A stretch of 64,000 bases of DNA from the NCBI GenBank assembly GCA_033763835.1, contig JANRJS010000033.1, forward strand, positions 124,001 to 188,000, read 5' to 3'. Source of the stretch: JAPKYZ01 sp033763835 (GTDB lineage: Bacteria; Acidobacteriota; Terriglobia; Bryobacterales; Bryobacteraceae). A model generated the notes under the pieces. That model ran no database searches and was not told where the DNA came from. It saw only the letters and a program-made list of their open reading frames with translations. Shown one piece after another: positions 52,580 through 64,000 of this stretch. How positions within the stretch are numbered: position 1 is the stretch's first letter; every line of letters begins with the position of its first letter. A program made the translations under genes and the position numbers.

Positions 52580-53220
52580 TCGGCGCACCGACAGAATGGG
52601 CCGACCTCATCGACCCAATGGTTCCGGTCATCCTGAAACTCGTCATCGAGACGTGGGAACAGATGCCGCAGATCATGCCGGACGCGAAGGAAGACAAGGT
52701 CACTGAATCGCTGTGCAAGGCTCTTAAACAAAATCGGACAGCGCGGGACCTCCCATTCCAAATACATATTCAGATGGTCGAGCTTGAGCCGGCAAACGAC
52801 GAAAAGCTGGGGCGGATGGATATTGCCTTCCTCCCGCTCATCAACCGCGAAGATGTTTATTTTTGCCTGGAATGCAAGCGCCTCAATGTCGCGAACGGCA
52901 GCGGGGTTCGTACCTACGCCTCTGAATACGTGCGGTTCGGGATGCTGCGATTCATCAGAGGTCAATATTCAAAAACGGTGAAACACGGCGCGATGAGTGC
53001 CTATGTCCTGGATGGAAACACATCCAGCGCCATTCAAAACGTCGAAAGTAACATTCAAATCAATCATCAGGAACTGGGCATGTCGCCACCGGGCTCCTTC
53101 CAGCCTTCGACGGTTCTGACAGGTGATGCCCGAGCGCGTGAGACCCACCATAAGCGCGTGCATGACAACAGCGCCTTTTGCATTCACCACCTGTTCATGC
53201 CGCGTAAAGACGCCGCCTGA
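52573..53220 (+). CDS. Putative restriction nuclease, PD-(D/E)XK-like
   Basis: This 215-residue protein has a possible nuclease core: GRMDIAFLPL (Asp) followed about 15 residues later by YFCLECKRLN (Glu-x-Lys), matching the D...E-x-K layout of PD-(D/E)XK nucleases. The start is uncertain: TTG at 52573 overlaps the methylase stop by seven bases, and later starts exist. It is the last gene of the HTH-methylase module and ends 23 bases from the convergent defence operon. A restriction role follows from context. The fold assignment rests on the short motif only. Confidence 0.65.
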   Translation: MVIGAPTEWADLIDPMVPVILKLVIETWEQMPQIMPDAKEDKVTESLCKALKQNRTARDLPFQIHIQMVELEPANDEKLGRMDIAFLPLINREDVYFCLECKRLNVANGSGVRTYASEYVRFGMLRFIRGQYSKTVKHGAMSAYVLDGNTSSAIQNVESNIQINHQELGMSPPGSFQPSTVLTGDARARETHHKRVHDNSAFCIHHLFMPRKDAA

Positions 53221-53243
53221 CGGACGGTACGACCGTAAGCGCG

Positions 53244-56591
<3,348 letters not shown>

Positions 56592-56594
56592 GTA

Positions 56595-59528
56595 TCACTC
56601 CTGACCAAACAGTTGAGGCTGAGCTTGCAGCGGGCGATTCTCTCGCGCCAGCCTCAGAATCTCCGGCCAGCTTTGCACGAGCGCGTTATAGGAAAGCGCG
56701 TCCTGATTACGCTTCTTCCGTTCGCAAACCGTATATAACCGATACGCCAACTCGCGCGCTACTTCCGCCTTGTCGCCCAGTCCCGCAACTATTGCAGCCG
56801 CCGCGTTTTCGCCATCGGATTCAAGTAGGCGCACAAGATGATGGACCGATTCCCATGCCGTAAGCCGCCGGTCATTTGCCGGGTCCCAGCCTGGCGGCAA
56901 TTCGCTGGGCCGCAGTAGCCGGACCTTTCCCCGACTCGACATCACGATCCCCGCCTCAACCATGCCCCTTATACTCGTATTTTTGGCTTTCGATAGGGTC
57001 TCTGCTATGCCGTACTCGCCTTCCGTAAATCCTGTCTGCTCAAACCAAGATAGAGCCCACCGCGTGTCGGCATCGAAATCGCCCTCCTGCTGCGCCAGTG
57101 ACTCGTCTAACACCTGATTGATTAGCGCCAATGCCTCGCGCACCGCGAGCGCGTTACCTTCGGCATCCAATACACGCGCGTATCGTGTGAAGACACCCAT
57201 GCCGGGGCCGATCGCCGCCTGAGCGAGATCGACCGGTGCGATATTTCCACGCTGGAGATATGCCAATGCAGCGGGCAGCTCCGACGTTAAAGCTGTCATG
57301 AAATCACGCCGGGCAACGGTCGGCGCATTTGCCGCGCGTCGGCGGCACACCAGTGCGATACTTGACGCCAGCGCGTTGGTTCCTGAGCTGATCATTCTGT
57401 TGGCCAGTTCGGTACGAATCGGCCACGTTCCCGTCACAGCAAACCCCGCTCTGATCAGAGCGTCGAGGAATGTCTCCCATCCCGTGCTGGCGGTGCCGTC
57501 GGTGCCTTCAGTCTCCGATTGCTTAAAAGCGTAATAAATCGTCACCGGAAAGGCGGGATGCGCCTGTTCGGATAACCGGTTCATCGCCTTCGTCATCCCG
57601 TCCAAGAAGAACGCTTCAGCCTGTTCTTGACCACCATGCCGATGAGGAGTCGCGACGAGTTCACCGTCCTTCGATACGACGACAGTCTTGAAGAGGTCCG
57701 GAAAGACAGGCTTGAGTGCGCGGCGTAGCCAGACATAGAAAAAGTCCGAAAGATCTGCGTAGCCAATATTGTCGTAATAAGGGGGATCGGTTGAAACTAC
57801 CTTTCCGGAACTCAGCATTTGCACCGCCGCATCCTCTCTGGAAGCGACGCCCTTCGGCGAGGCCGGTAAGGCTGTTTCAATCACTTTCGCTATCCAGCCG
57901 ATGCCGCTGTCAAAATTGCCGGAGGCATCGCTAAACGGATTTCCTTCCGCAAAGTCCCAAGTCATTGGTAAAGCTTGCCGGCTGAAGGTATTTATGATTC
58001 CGCTTGCCGTCGGCGTGGGGTCCCACCTCGTCAGCGTTGAGTGACGATCTGACATCTTATCGACGCCGAAACCCATATAGAGTGCTATTGCATCGCCGTA
58101 GGCCGCGGCTCCCGTACCGCCCTCCGCCAGTGGCGTCGCGTCGTCGGGGAGACCGGACGCTACCGCATCCATCCGGGCCTTGCGCTGCACCTCATGCACG
58201 AGGTCGGAAAACGCAGTCAACGCCACGAGCTGACGTGAGGTGAAAAGGTCTCCCCAGGTAGCTAGCCCATACGCCGAGCAGACGCCGCCCGTGATCATTG
58301 CTCGCGTTGGCGTCTGGCCTGATAGAAACGTCGCCTTAGCTTCACTGACTATGGGCGTGCTTTCGGCGCTAAAAGCAAGTGTCTCGGCATCACTTGTGGG
58401 CGACAGATATACACGCTCACGGTCCCCTTCAGCGATGACTGCCAGGAGGCGCGCTCCGAGACGGCCAGCTTTTCCCTCGTCCCTCACATAGCTGCGCGGT
58501 ACGGGCACGCCACTCATGAGACATAAAAAGTCCTGCGCTTTCCCGGCGCGCGTTCCATTCTTGGCAGCCTCCATGTCCTTCGGCTTGCCATGGCGGACTT
58601 TGAAGGTGTATCCGTCTCCCTCCACGATGGGATCAATGAATACCTCCTTGCCGGTCTTCGAGCAGAGGACGAAAGTGGAGGCAAGCGGCACGTTCAGGTT
58701 CGCAAACGCCGGGTTTGGGCTCTTGACGGTACGGGTCCATAGCCACGCGATCACGCGAAGCTTCTTGCCGATATAGCGCTTCAGGTCGGCACGCCCCTCG
58801 GCCGCCATTTCCGGCGTGATTTCAATTTTCGGATAGAGGTGCCCAATCCGCTGCTCAGCTTGGTCGCGCATCCATTGCCCGTATCGACGTACATCTTCAG
58901 CGAGCCCCAGGCCTGCGTGCCATTCGCGTTGAATGAGCGCGGTCTCTTGCCGTGCTTCCGGGTGGACAGGGGCGCGTCCCGCGAATTTCGGCGGGATCTC
59001 GACCATTGCCTTGTTTATCAGAACCGCAACAGGGTTGAGGTCGCTCGCATGCACTTCAAGACCGAGCCGCTGAGCTTCCAGCGGCAAAGCGCCGCCGCCA
59101 GCAAAGGGATCGTGAAAAGCAGGAAGCTTGTGCCTGTCGAACAACTCCTTGGAGCCGAGATAATCGACGTTCTCCGCACAGGCCCCTCGCCAGCTCTGCC
59201 ATATCTCCGCGCGCGCGCGAGTAAGAACGTCCTCGTTATCCGTGTTCTCCCACTGAACAAGCTCTTCGATCAGGCGAAAGAGTCTTTGTCTCTCCTTATC
59301 CTGAGCCTTCTCCGTTCGGAAAATATCGGGATGACCTGAGGGATCGTCAACCATCTGAGCGAAGATGACAGCTCGCGCCGCCGCGAGCGGCCGTCTTGCC
59401 CACCAGAGATGAAGCGTGCTGGGATGGCCGTGGCGAATGGATTTCTCTCGCGCCGCCGCCTTGTTGATCGCCTCCAGCGGCAAGGCTACTTCGATGAGCT
59501 TCTTTCTTGTGCTAACGCTCGATGTCAT
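56595..59528 (-). CDS. DUF1156 DNA methyltransferase
   Basis: This 977-residue protein is read from ATG 59528. The N-terminus is the DUF1156 signature (KKLIEVALPLEAINKAAARE, then HPSTLHLWWARRPLAAARAV). A split methyltransferase core follows: motif I DPFAGGGALPLEAQ near residue 140 and motif IV DPPYYDNIGYADLSDFFYVWLR near residue 578. It resembles beta-type amino-methyltransferases that modify adenine or cytosine amino groups. Its start overlaps the end of the sacsin-like gene by 17 bases, and the DUF499 gene follows after three bases. A longer start at 59573 is possible but adds unlike residues. It is likely the self-marking or sensing part of the module. Confidence 0.87.
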   Translation of the reverse strand: MTSSVSTRKKLIEVALPLEAINKAAAREKSIRHGHPSTLHLWWARRPLAAARAVIFAQMVDDPSGHPDIFRTEKAQDKERQRLFRLIEELVQWENTDNEDVLTRARAEIWQSWRGACAENVDYLGSKELFDRHKLPAFHDPFAGGGALPLEAQRLGLEVHASDLNPVAVLINKAMVEIPPKFAGRAPVHPEARQETALIQREWHAGLGLAEDVRRYGQWMRDQAEQRIGHLYPKIEITPEMAAEGRADLKRYIGKKLRVIAWLWTRTVKSPNPAFANLNVPLASTFVLCSKTGKEVFIDPIVEGDGYTFKVRHGKPKDMEAAKNGTRAGKAQDFLCLMSGVPVPRSYVRDEGKAGRLGARLLAVIAEGDRERVYLSPTSDAETLAFSAESTPIVSEAKATFLSGQTPTRAMITGGVCSAYGLATWGDLFTSRQLVALTAFSDLVHEVQRKARMDAVASGLPDDATPLAEGGTGAAAYGDAIALYMGFGVDKMSDRHSTLTRWDPTPTASGIINTFSRQALPMTWDFAEGNPFSDASGNFDSGIGWIAKVIETALPASPKGVASREDAAVQMLSSGKVVSTDPPYYDNIGYADLSDFFYVWLRRALKPVFPDLFKTVVVSKDGELVATPHRHGGQEQAEAFFLDGMTKAMNRLSEQAHPAFPVTIYYAFKQSETEGTDGTASTGWETFLDALIRAGFAVTGTWPIRTELANRMISSGTNALASSIALVCRRRAANAPTVARRDFMTALTSELPAALAYLQRGNIAPVDLAQAAIGPGMGVFTRYARVLDAEGNALAVREALALINQVLDESLAQQEGDFDADTRWALSWFEQTGFTEGEYGIAETLSKAKNTSIRGMVEAGIVMSSRGKVRLLRPSELPPGWDPANDRRLTAWESVHHLVRLLESDGENAAAAIVAGLGDKAEVARELAYRLYTVCERKKRNQDALSYNALVQSWPEILRLARENRPLQAQPQLFGQE

Positions 59529-62500
59529 TCTGATAAACCAATCGGTAGGTTGCGGGATAGAGCTTGATTTCACCGGACGCGCACATCGCTCTTAATTGTG
59601 CGCCGGTGACTTCGACGGCACGTTCTTGTGCGTCGGAGAGAATAAGTGCATAGGTCTCGGGACCTTTGTCCATCAGGCCCCAGATGTCGGCCTCCAGTTG
59701 TAACGGTTCGCTTTCGAGGCAGTGATCCTTTGGCCAGTAGTACCTTAACAACTCGCCTTTTCCGGACCTGTGTTCCCAGAACCGCTCGCCCTGCGGCTTC
59801 GCGATCCAGCTTCCATCGTCCGACCGGAAAAAGCGTTCGCCGCCGTCCTTCTCGAACCCGTTCGCGCACGCGAACCTCTCAATGATCGGCAGTCTCGCGG
59901 GCCTTGAGGGGCGATCATGATGGGGCTTCGCGGGAGCCGTAGGCGGTTGTGGCGGTTCAATAGGTGACGGCGACGACTCTGCTGACTCGTCTTCCTCGCC
60001 TTCATCAGGTTCACCTGGAAGGAATGCATCCTCAGGCTTCGACGCACTATCGTTGCCGGTCTCGGTTGCGGACGCCGAACCAGAGGCATCTGTCTGCGGT
60101 ACGGTCATCCCGTCGCTTCCTTCGCCGGTAACTTCCACGATGATCGTTTCTTCCTCAATCTCATCTTGCGGAAGCAGCCTGAAGTTCTCTTCCATGTATT
60201 CGGTCACGAAATCGGCGGACCTGTCGAAGCAAAGCTTGACCGCATCCACGATGTCCTGCCGGCGAAAAGCCCGCCCCAGTTCCTGCGCTACGGCCCGCGC
60301 GAGACGGGCGTGCGGGCGATCAATGACGTACAGCGACCCGTCGCGCCACACGGCCTCGGCGCTGCGCGGCATTCCGGCGGGTGCGCTGTCGATATAGGGA
60401 ACCAGTTCGAGCCGGTCCGTCACCTGCCACGCGGTTTCCGCCAATTCGCGACCGAGGCTTTTGATTTGAGCGGCCTCGTCTTCGCTGTCGAGATCAATCC
60501 GCTGAAGCTCGATGCCGAGCTGCCTCAACCATGGCTGGCGTTCAGGAACTCCCGACAGACGGGGATTGCTTTCAAACCTCTCCTCGATGTGGCTCGCCAG
60601 GGGCGGGATATCCGAAAACGGCGCAACCTCCGTGATCTCCACGGGCAACTGCTGAAGATCCGCCGTCTTCTGCTTGACCCACTCATGCATATGACTCCAT
60701 CGGGTCAGCGATTGCATGCTGAGGCTGTACCCGAGACCGCCCGTCGGAGTCCATTCTCCGGCGAGGTTCAGCCAATTTCCGCACTCGTTCCAGATCCGCA
60801 CCGCATGACGGGCGAGTAGCGCCTTGACACGCCTGAGATCGCTTTGCGGCAGAACGCTGCCCGACGGGAGTTGCTTTAGCCATGCAAGGGCGAGTTCCAC
60901 CGTGGGGCGCTCGGCGATGCCGATTTTTCCCCAGAGCGCCAGGTCCTGTACGGACCTGCGAATGATTTCCGCGCCGGGAACATCGTCGTCGCCCGACGAC
61001 AGAAAGACGCCAGCGCCGCTGGTCCAGGCCACACTCTCGGTCAACACGATTTTTTCATCGCGGAACGCGTTCCGGATGCTTGTCAGGTCCGCCGTCGAGC
61101 AACTATCCACGAGCTGATCGAGACGCCGGTACCATTTCTCCACTTCGTGAATGGGCGGCTTGTCCGCCTTCGCCAGCGCCCGGAGGCAGTCGAGGAGACG
61201 GCCTGGCCCCATCGGCGTGTCCCGCGCGCCAAGCAATGTCAGCAATGGCCGCGACGCTTCGCGGTCCAGCCGCGCGTGGACAAACAACTCAACATCGAGC
61301 AATGGCTCGGTTTCCGGCGTCCGCAAGAGCAGCGCCTCCGGCTTGTGATAGAAGCCGCGTGTGTCCGGAAGGCAGGCAACGTCACGCAGACGTTCCACCC
61401 ACGCAGGCTGAATGGGCTCGAAAATGATCGCGCTCGTGCTTCCCGTTGTCGCCACATGCAAGGCACGCGCTGATTTCCCCTTGCTCCAGAAGCTGTCGGG
61501 CTGCGCGAGGAGCCGCTCCGCGACCTGCCCCCAGATGGACGGGTCGCTTTTCGCCTGAGCCGCCCAGTGCCTCCAGTGGATATCCTCGAAATCCCAGTCT
61601 TCGATGAGGAACTGGTTCGTCCTGTACCTGTATGAAGGCGCTCCGTTGCAGCCTCTCCGTCGCAATTCGGATTCGAGCTGGTTCCTTCTCCAAAGCGTGG
61701 TGCGCTTCTGTACCAGCGGAACGAAGCCGAGCAATCCCGCGCGTCCCGCGGATACCCACCGGAGCCATTCGTCCTTGGAGCAGGCCTTGAAGGATGTCAC
61801 GTAGTCGGTATGGAGCAGATGCGACGGACGCCAGTCCTGGGGCAGCAGGGCTTCGAGCGCCCCGTCGGGGTCCCATAGCACTGCCTTGTCCGTCGCGTGC
61901 AGGTGACGATCCTGCGTCGCAAACCGGAATGACGCGCCAGCAGCGGCGCCCAGTTTGGCCGCAATTTGGGCCAGCCGGATGCACCCGTCAAGCGGAACAC
62001 TCTGCTGCTTGAAGAAACCTGCTGCGACTTGTTCGATAACGGCGGTCACGTCGCTGGCGTCGTTCATGCCGATGGCGTTAAGCACCGCAAGGCCCACGGC
62101 GGTCGCCTTCTTGTCGCTGTCACTGCCTTTTTCCTCAGCGGCACGCCGTTGCTCGGCGAGGAAGCGGGGCCAGTTCTGGTTCAGCACGAGCAAATGGTCG
62201 GCGAGGAACTCCCAGTCCTCGTCCGATTGCAGCAGCCGTTTCTCGCCGAGCCTGACCACTTCATTGGCGGCATAAAGAACGTCCTTCCCCTGCGCGGGGA
62301 CAATCCGCAGGGCTTTCTTGTTGAGCTGGTAGCTGTAACCTGTGACCTCCGGCGCGATGTAGGCCCAAAGCGTCAGCAAACGCCGCCAAGTATCCGGCTT
62401 GGGAAGGTGTTTCGCCTGAAGGGCCGCAAGGACTTCCTGTTTGCCGATGCGCTCGATCAGGGACCAGTGGACGAGTTTCTCGCTGTCCCGGTAGGACACG

Positions 62501-63750
62501 TAATGCGAGAATGGCGGTCGGCTGCCTTTGTCCAGAAATGCCGAAATCTGTTCGGCGCTCCAGACTTCAAGAAGTTCGTCGGGGATGATGACGGCTTCCT
62601 TCGCAGCCACAAGATCACCCCCGTCCGTCAGCAGGAAAGGCCGGTCCGCGATTGCTTCACCAAAAGCTTCCTCGACCGTCGTTGCGCAACTTCCTTCCAG
62701 GGAGTTGTCATCCCGATCAACATCGGGAAAGATGCCGTAAGCGCGGGAGCGCTCCTTCGGCGTAAGGGCAGCCTGGCCGAGCCATTCGAGCAGGACTGCC
62801 GCGCCGAGACGCCCGATGCGCTCAAGAAGCCAACGGTTCGTCGGCGAGATTTCCGGGTCCTTGATCTTCAGGCGGGAAGGGTCCTGAATGAATGGCGCAT
62901 TGCACGCGAACGGCAACGCCGTTTCGACGCCGGTCGGCAGGACGACGAATAATTGCCCTTTCGCGCCGAAAACGATCTCTACCGTGCAAGGCGGAAAGTC
63001 GGCCAGTTGCTCTTCGGTTACTTGCCGCTCCTGCCGGATCTCGGAAAGGCATTCTTCGGTAAATGCTTCGGGGGCGGACCGCGCAATGAGGAACGTCTCT
63101 TCGGGCTTGCCATTCAGCGCCATCCATTCGCTGTTCGGCACCGGGCCGGGGCCGACCTTCTCCCAATGCAATTCCTCGTCCCCAATTCGCATCTTGCGCA
63201 GGTGCTTGAAGAACAACAGCGAGAGTGGGCTGCGCAGCCAGTCGTCAAGGTTCTTGCGGATTTCCCGCTCGCGCCGCTCGTCGCTGAGGCGCACGCGGAC
63301 TTGCGTCAGACGAAGGCCCGATGGCGCGGAGACCCATTGCGGCTCGGTAAATCTCTGGCGGTCGAAAGCAACGGACAGCGTCGGCGTATGCAACTCAACT
63401 TTGTCGCCGAGGCTGAACGTGCTCTTGAACCCGATGCCCCGGAAACCAATCGTATGCAGCGCCCGCTTGTTTGAATAGCCGAACCGGCACAGGGACGCAA
63501 AATGCTCCTCCACGAAATCGCCGCCATTGTGCGCGAATAGGAATGCCCCGTTTTCGACTTGAACAGACGTTTCCGTCGCGCCCGCGTCGTCGGCGTTCTG
63601 CAACAATTCCGACAAGACATGACGCGGGCTCTGAACCTGCTTGAACAGCAGGTGCCACGGCGCGGCGAGTTCGGGGTCGCGTTCCAACTGCTCCCACCGG
63701 CGCGCGGCTGCTTCACGGATCGGCTCGAAATAGCGGGGCTGCGCCATCAT
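59512..63750 (-). CDS. Sacsin-type GHKL ATPase protein, 1412 aa
   Basis: The N-terminus is an HSP90/sacsin-like ATP-binding domain: N-box ELLQNADDAGATE (residues 48-60), HNGG (74-77) and GFRGIGFKS (102-110), then a beta-rich part. The central 900 residues are helical and show no further known domain. At about 1190-1275 there is an acidic, Ser/Pro-rich, probably disordered linker (GEPDEGEEDESAE). A C-terminal globular domain of about 135 residues (FACANGFEKDG to the end) closes the protein. Sacsin-type ATPases are found in some prokaryotic defence loci. Its start overlaps the stop of the helicase-like gene (63747-63750). The function in this module is unknown. Confidence 0.82.
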   Translation of the reverse strand: MMAQPRYFEPIREAAARRWEQLERDPELAAPWHLLFKQVQSPRHVLSELLQNADDAGATETSVQVENGAFLFAHNGGDFVEEHFASLCRFGYSNKRALHTIGFRGIGFKSTFSLGDKVELHTPTLSVAFDRQRFTEPQWVSAPSGLRLTQVRVRLSDERREREIRKNLDDWLRSPLSLLFFKHLRKMRIGDEELHWEKVGPGPVPNSEWMALNGKPEETFLIARSAPEAFTEECLSEIRQERQVTEEQLADFPPCTVEIVFGAKGQLFVVLPTGVETALPFACNAPFIQDPSRLKIKDPEISPTNRWLLERIGRLGAAVLLEWLGQAALTPKERSRAYGIFPDVDRDDNSLEGSCATTVEEAFGEAIADRPFLLTDGGDLVAAKEAVIIPDELLEVWSAEQISAFLDKGSRPPFSHYVSYRDSEKLVHWSLIERIGKQEVLAALQAKHLPKPDTWRRLLTLWAYIAPEVTGYSYQLNKKALRIVPAQGKDVLYAANEVVRLGEKRLLQSDEDWEFLADHLLVLNQNWPRFLAEQRRAAEEKGSDSDKKATAVGLAVLNAIGMNDASDVTAVIEQVAAGFFKQQSVPLDGCIRLAQIAAKLGAAAGASFRFATQDRHLHATDKAVLWDPDGALEALLPQDWRPSHLLHTDYVTSFKACSKDEWLRWVSAGRAGLLGFVPLVQKRTTLWRRNQLESELRRRGCNGAPSYRYRTNQFLIEDWDFEDIHWRHWAAQAKSDPSIWGQVAERLLAQPDSFWSKGKSARALHVATTGSTSAIIFEPIQPAWVERLRDVACLPDTRGFYHKPEALLLRTPETEPLLDVELFVHARLDREASRPLLTLLGARDTPMGPGRLLDCLRALAKADKPPIHEVEKWYRRLDQLVDSCSTADLTSIRNAFRDEKIVLTESVAWTSGAGVFLSSGDDDVPGAEIIRRSVQDLALWGKIGIAERPTVELALAWLKQLPSGSVLPQSDLRRVKALLARHAVRIWNECGNWLNLAGEWTPTGGLGYSLSMQSLTRWSHMHEWVKQKTADLQQLPVEITEVAPFSDIPPLASHIEERFESNPRLSGVPERQPWLRQLGIELQRIDLDSEDEAAQIKSLGRELAETAWQVTDRLELVPYIDSAPAGMPRSAEAVWRDGSLYVIDRPHARLARAVAQELGRAFRRQDIVDAVKLCFDRSADFVTEYMEENFRLLPQDEIEEETIIVEVTGEGSDGMTVPQTDASGSASATETGNDSASKPEDAFLPGEPDEGEEDESAESSPSPIEPPQPPTAPAKPHHDRPSRPARLPIIERFACANGFEKDGGERFFRSDDGSWIAKPQGERFWEHRSGKGELLRYYWPKDHCLESEPLQLEADIWGLMDKGPETYALILSDAQERAVEVTGAQLRAMCASGEIKLYPATYRLVYQNDIER

Positions 63751-64000
63751 CTCGGCGGCTCCGCGCGTGCCAACAGGTCAGGGAAGTCGTAGTTGACGCT
63801 CGTCACCCCGAAATCCGGCTCCCGCTGGAAAGGCCGCCGCACGTAGTGAACGCGGTGAGCGTCGCCATCGAGGAATTCCACAATCGCGAGGATGAAATCT
63901 TCCGGCTTGTTGAGGGAATAAAGGATTTCGTTCTTGGTGACGGTAATCGTAGCCGCGCCGGAAATGCGGCCTTTCACCTCCAGGAAGCGAAGGCGGCCCG
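63747..64000 (-). CDS. DUF3883-type C-terminus of probable helicase, partial
   Basis: Only the last 84 residues lie in the window. They start GRLRFLEVKGRISGAATITVTKNEIL and end with YDFPDLLARAEPPR, the DUF3883 (NO VEIN-type) domain: E-V-K-G-R and the strand-turn-strand that follow are PD-(D/E)XK-like. In defence loci this domain usually ends SNF2-family helicases, so a helicase body is expected upstream, outside the window. It is the first visible gene of the operon and overlaps the sacsin-like gene by four bases. Confidence 0.7.
   Translation of the reverse strand, partial: GRLRFLEVKGRISGAATITVTKNEILYSLNKPEDFILAIVEFLDGDAHRVHYVRRPFQREPDFGVTSVNYDFPDLLARAEPPR

Overview
The window is high-GC bacterial chromosome that reads as Acidobacteriota, probably the Bryobacter/Solibacter lineage. 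The evidence is a very large Oar-like TonB-dependent receptor with an N-terminal carboxypeptidase-regulatory-like domain, PEP-CTERM surface proteins, a Ser/Thr kinase with TPRs, an FG-GAP/VCBS repeat protein, a DUF1080 protein, a sulfatase and a cysteine-motif protein of a kind I associate with this phylum. The lineage is inferred from gene content, not from a marker search.

Positions 1-46966 look like ordinary host chromosome. Positions 1-8565 hold a mostly minus-strand run: uvrA, a deoxyhypusine-synthase-like protein, a CPBP protease, mtnA, an ankyrin protein and a hicAB pair whose toxin gene is frameshifted. Positions 9213-18505 are rich in DNA repair and chromosome genes: a ku-addB-addA operon, hup and recA, plus tatA. 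Positions 18542-33109 hold secreted and surface functions: an esterase-propeller fusion, a sulfatase, an FG-GAP protein, a TPR protein, the TonB receptor, DUF1080, an aldolase, a PEP-CTERM protein and a kinase, followed by a nucleotidyltransferase and a small ankyrin-like protein. Positions 33106-42569 hold ligD, a class V aminotransferase and proS in one operon, then a plus-strand run with a peptidoglycan-binding protein, rpiB, glyA and a glycosyltransferase, and an antisense XRE regulator. Positions 42877-46966 hold the cysteine-motif protein, a second PEP-CTERM protein divergent from an ECF sigma/anti-sigma pair, and an outer-membrane barrel protein.

At 47028 the character changes. The 5' half of a tRNA-Leu(UAA) gene breaks off just past the anticodon loop (47068). 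It is followed by a tyrosine integrase and then by a complete tRNA-Leu(UAA) gene interrupted in its anticodon loop by a 240-nt group I intron (48472-48711). I read this as the left end of an integrative element that destroyed a host tRNA-Leu at the anticodon loop and carries its own intron-protected replacement. The right end is outside the window.

The visible cargo is defence-like and falls in two convergent modules. The plus-strand module (49215-53220) has a small HTH protein, a 1040-aa adenine methyltransferase and a PD-(D/E)XK-like nuclease, with a palindromic operator inside the promoter spacer. The minus-strand module (53244 to beyond 64000) has the DUF3883-type C-terminus of a probable helicase, a 1412-aa sacsin-type GHKL ATPase, a DUF1156 methyltransferase and a Swt1-type HEPN/DUF499 ATPase. 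All four are packed with 4-17 nt overlaps or a 3-nt gap. That four-gene module and the intron-tRNA/integrase arrangement are the two most interesting things here.
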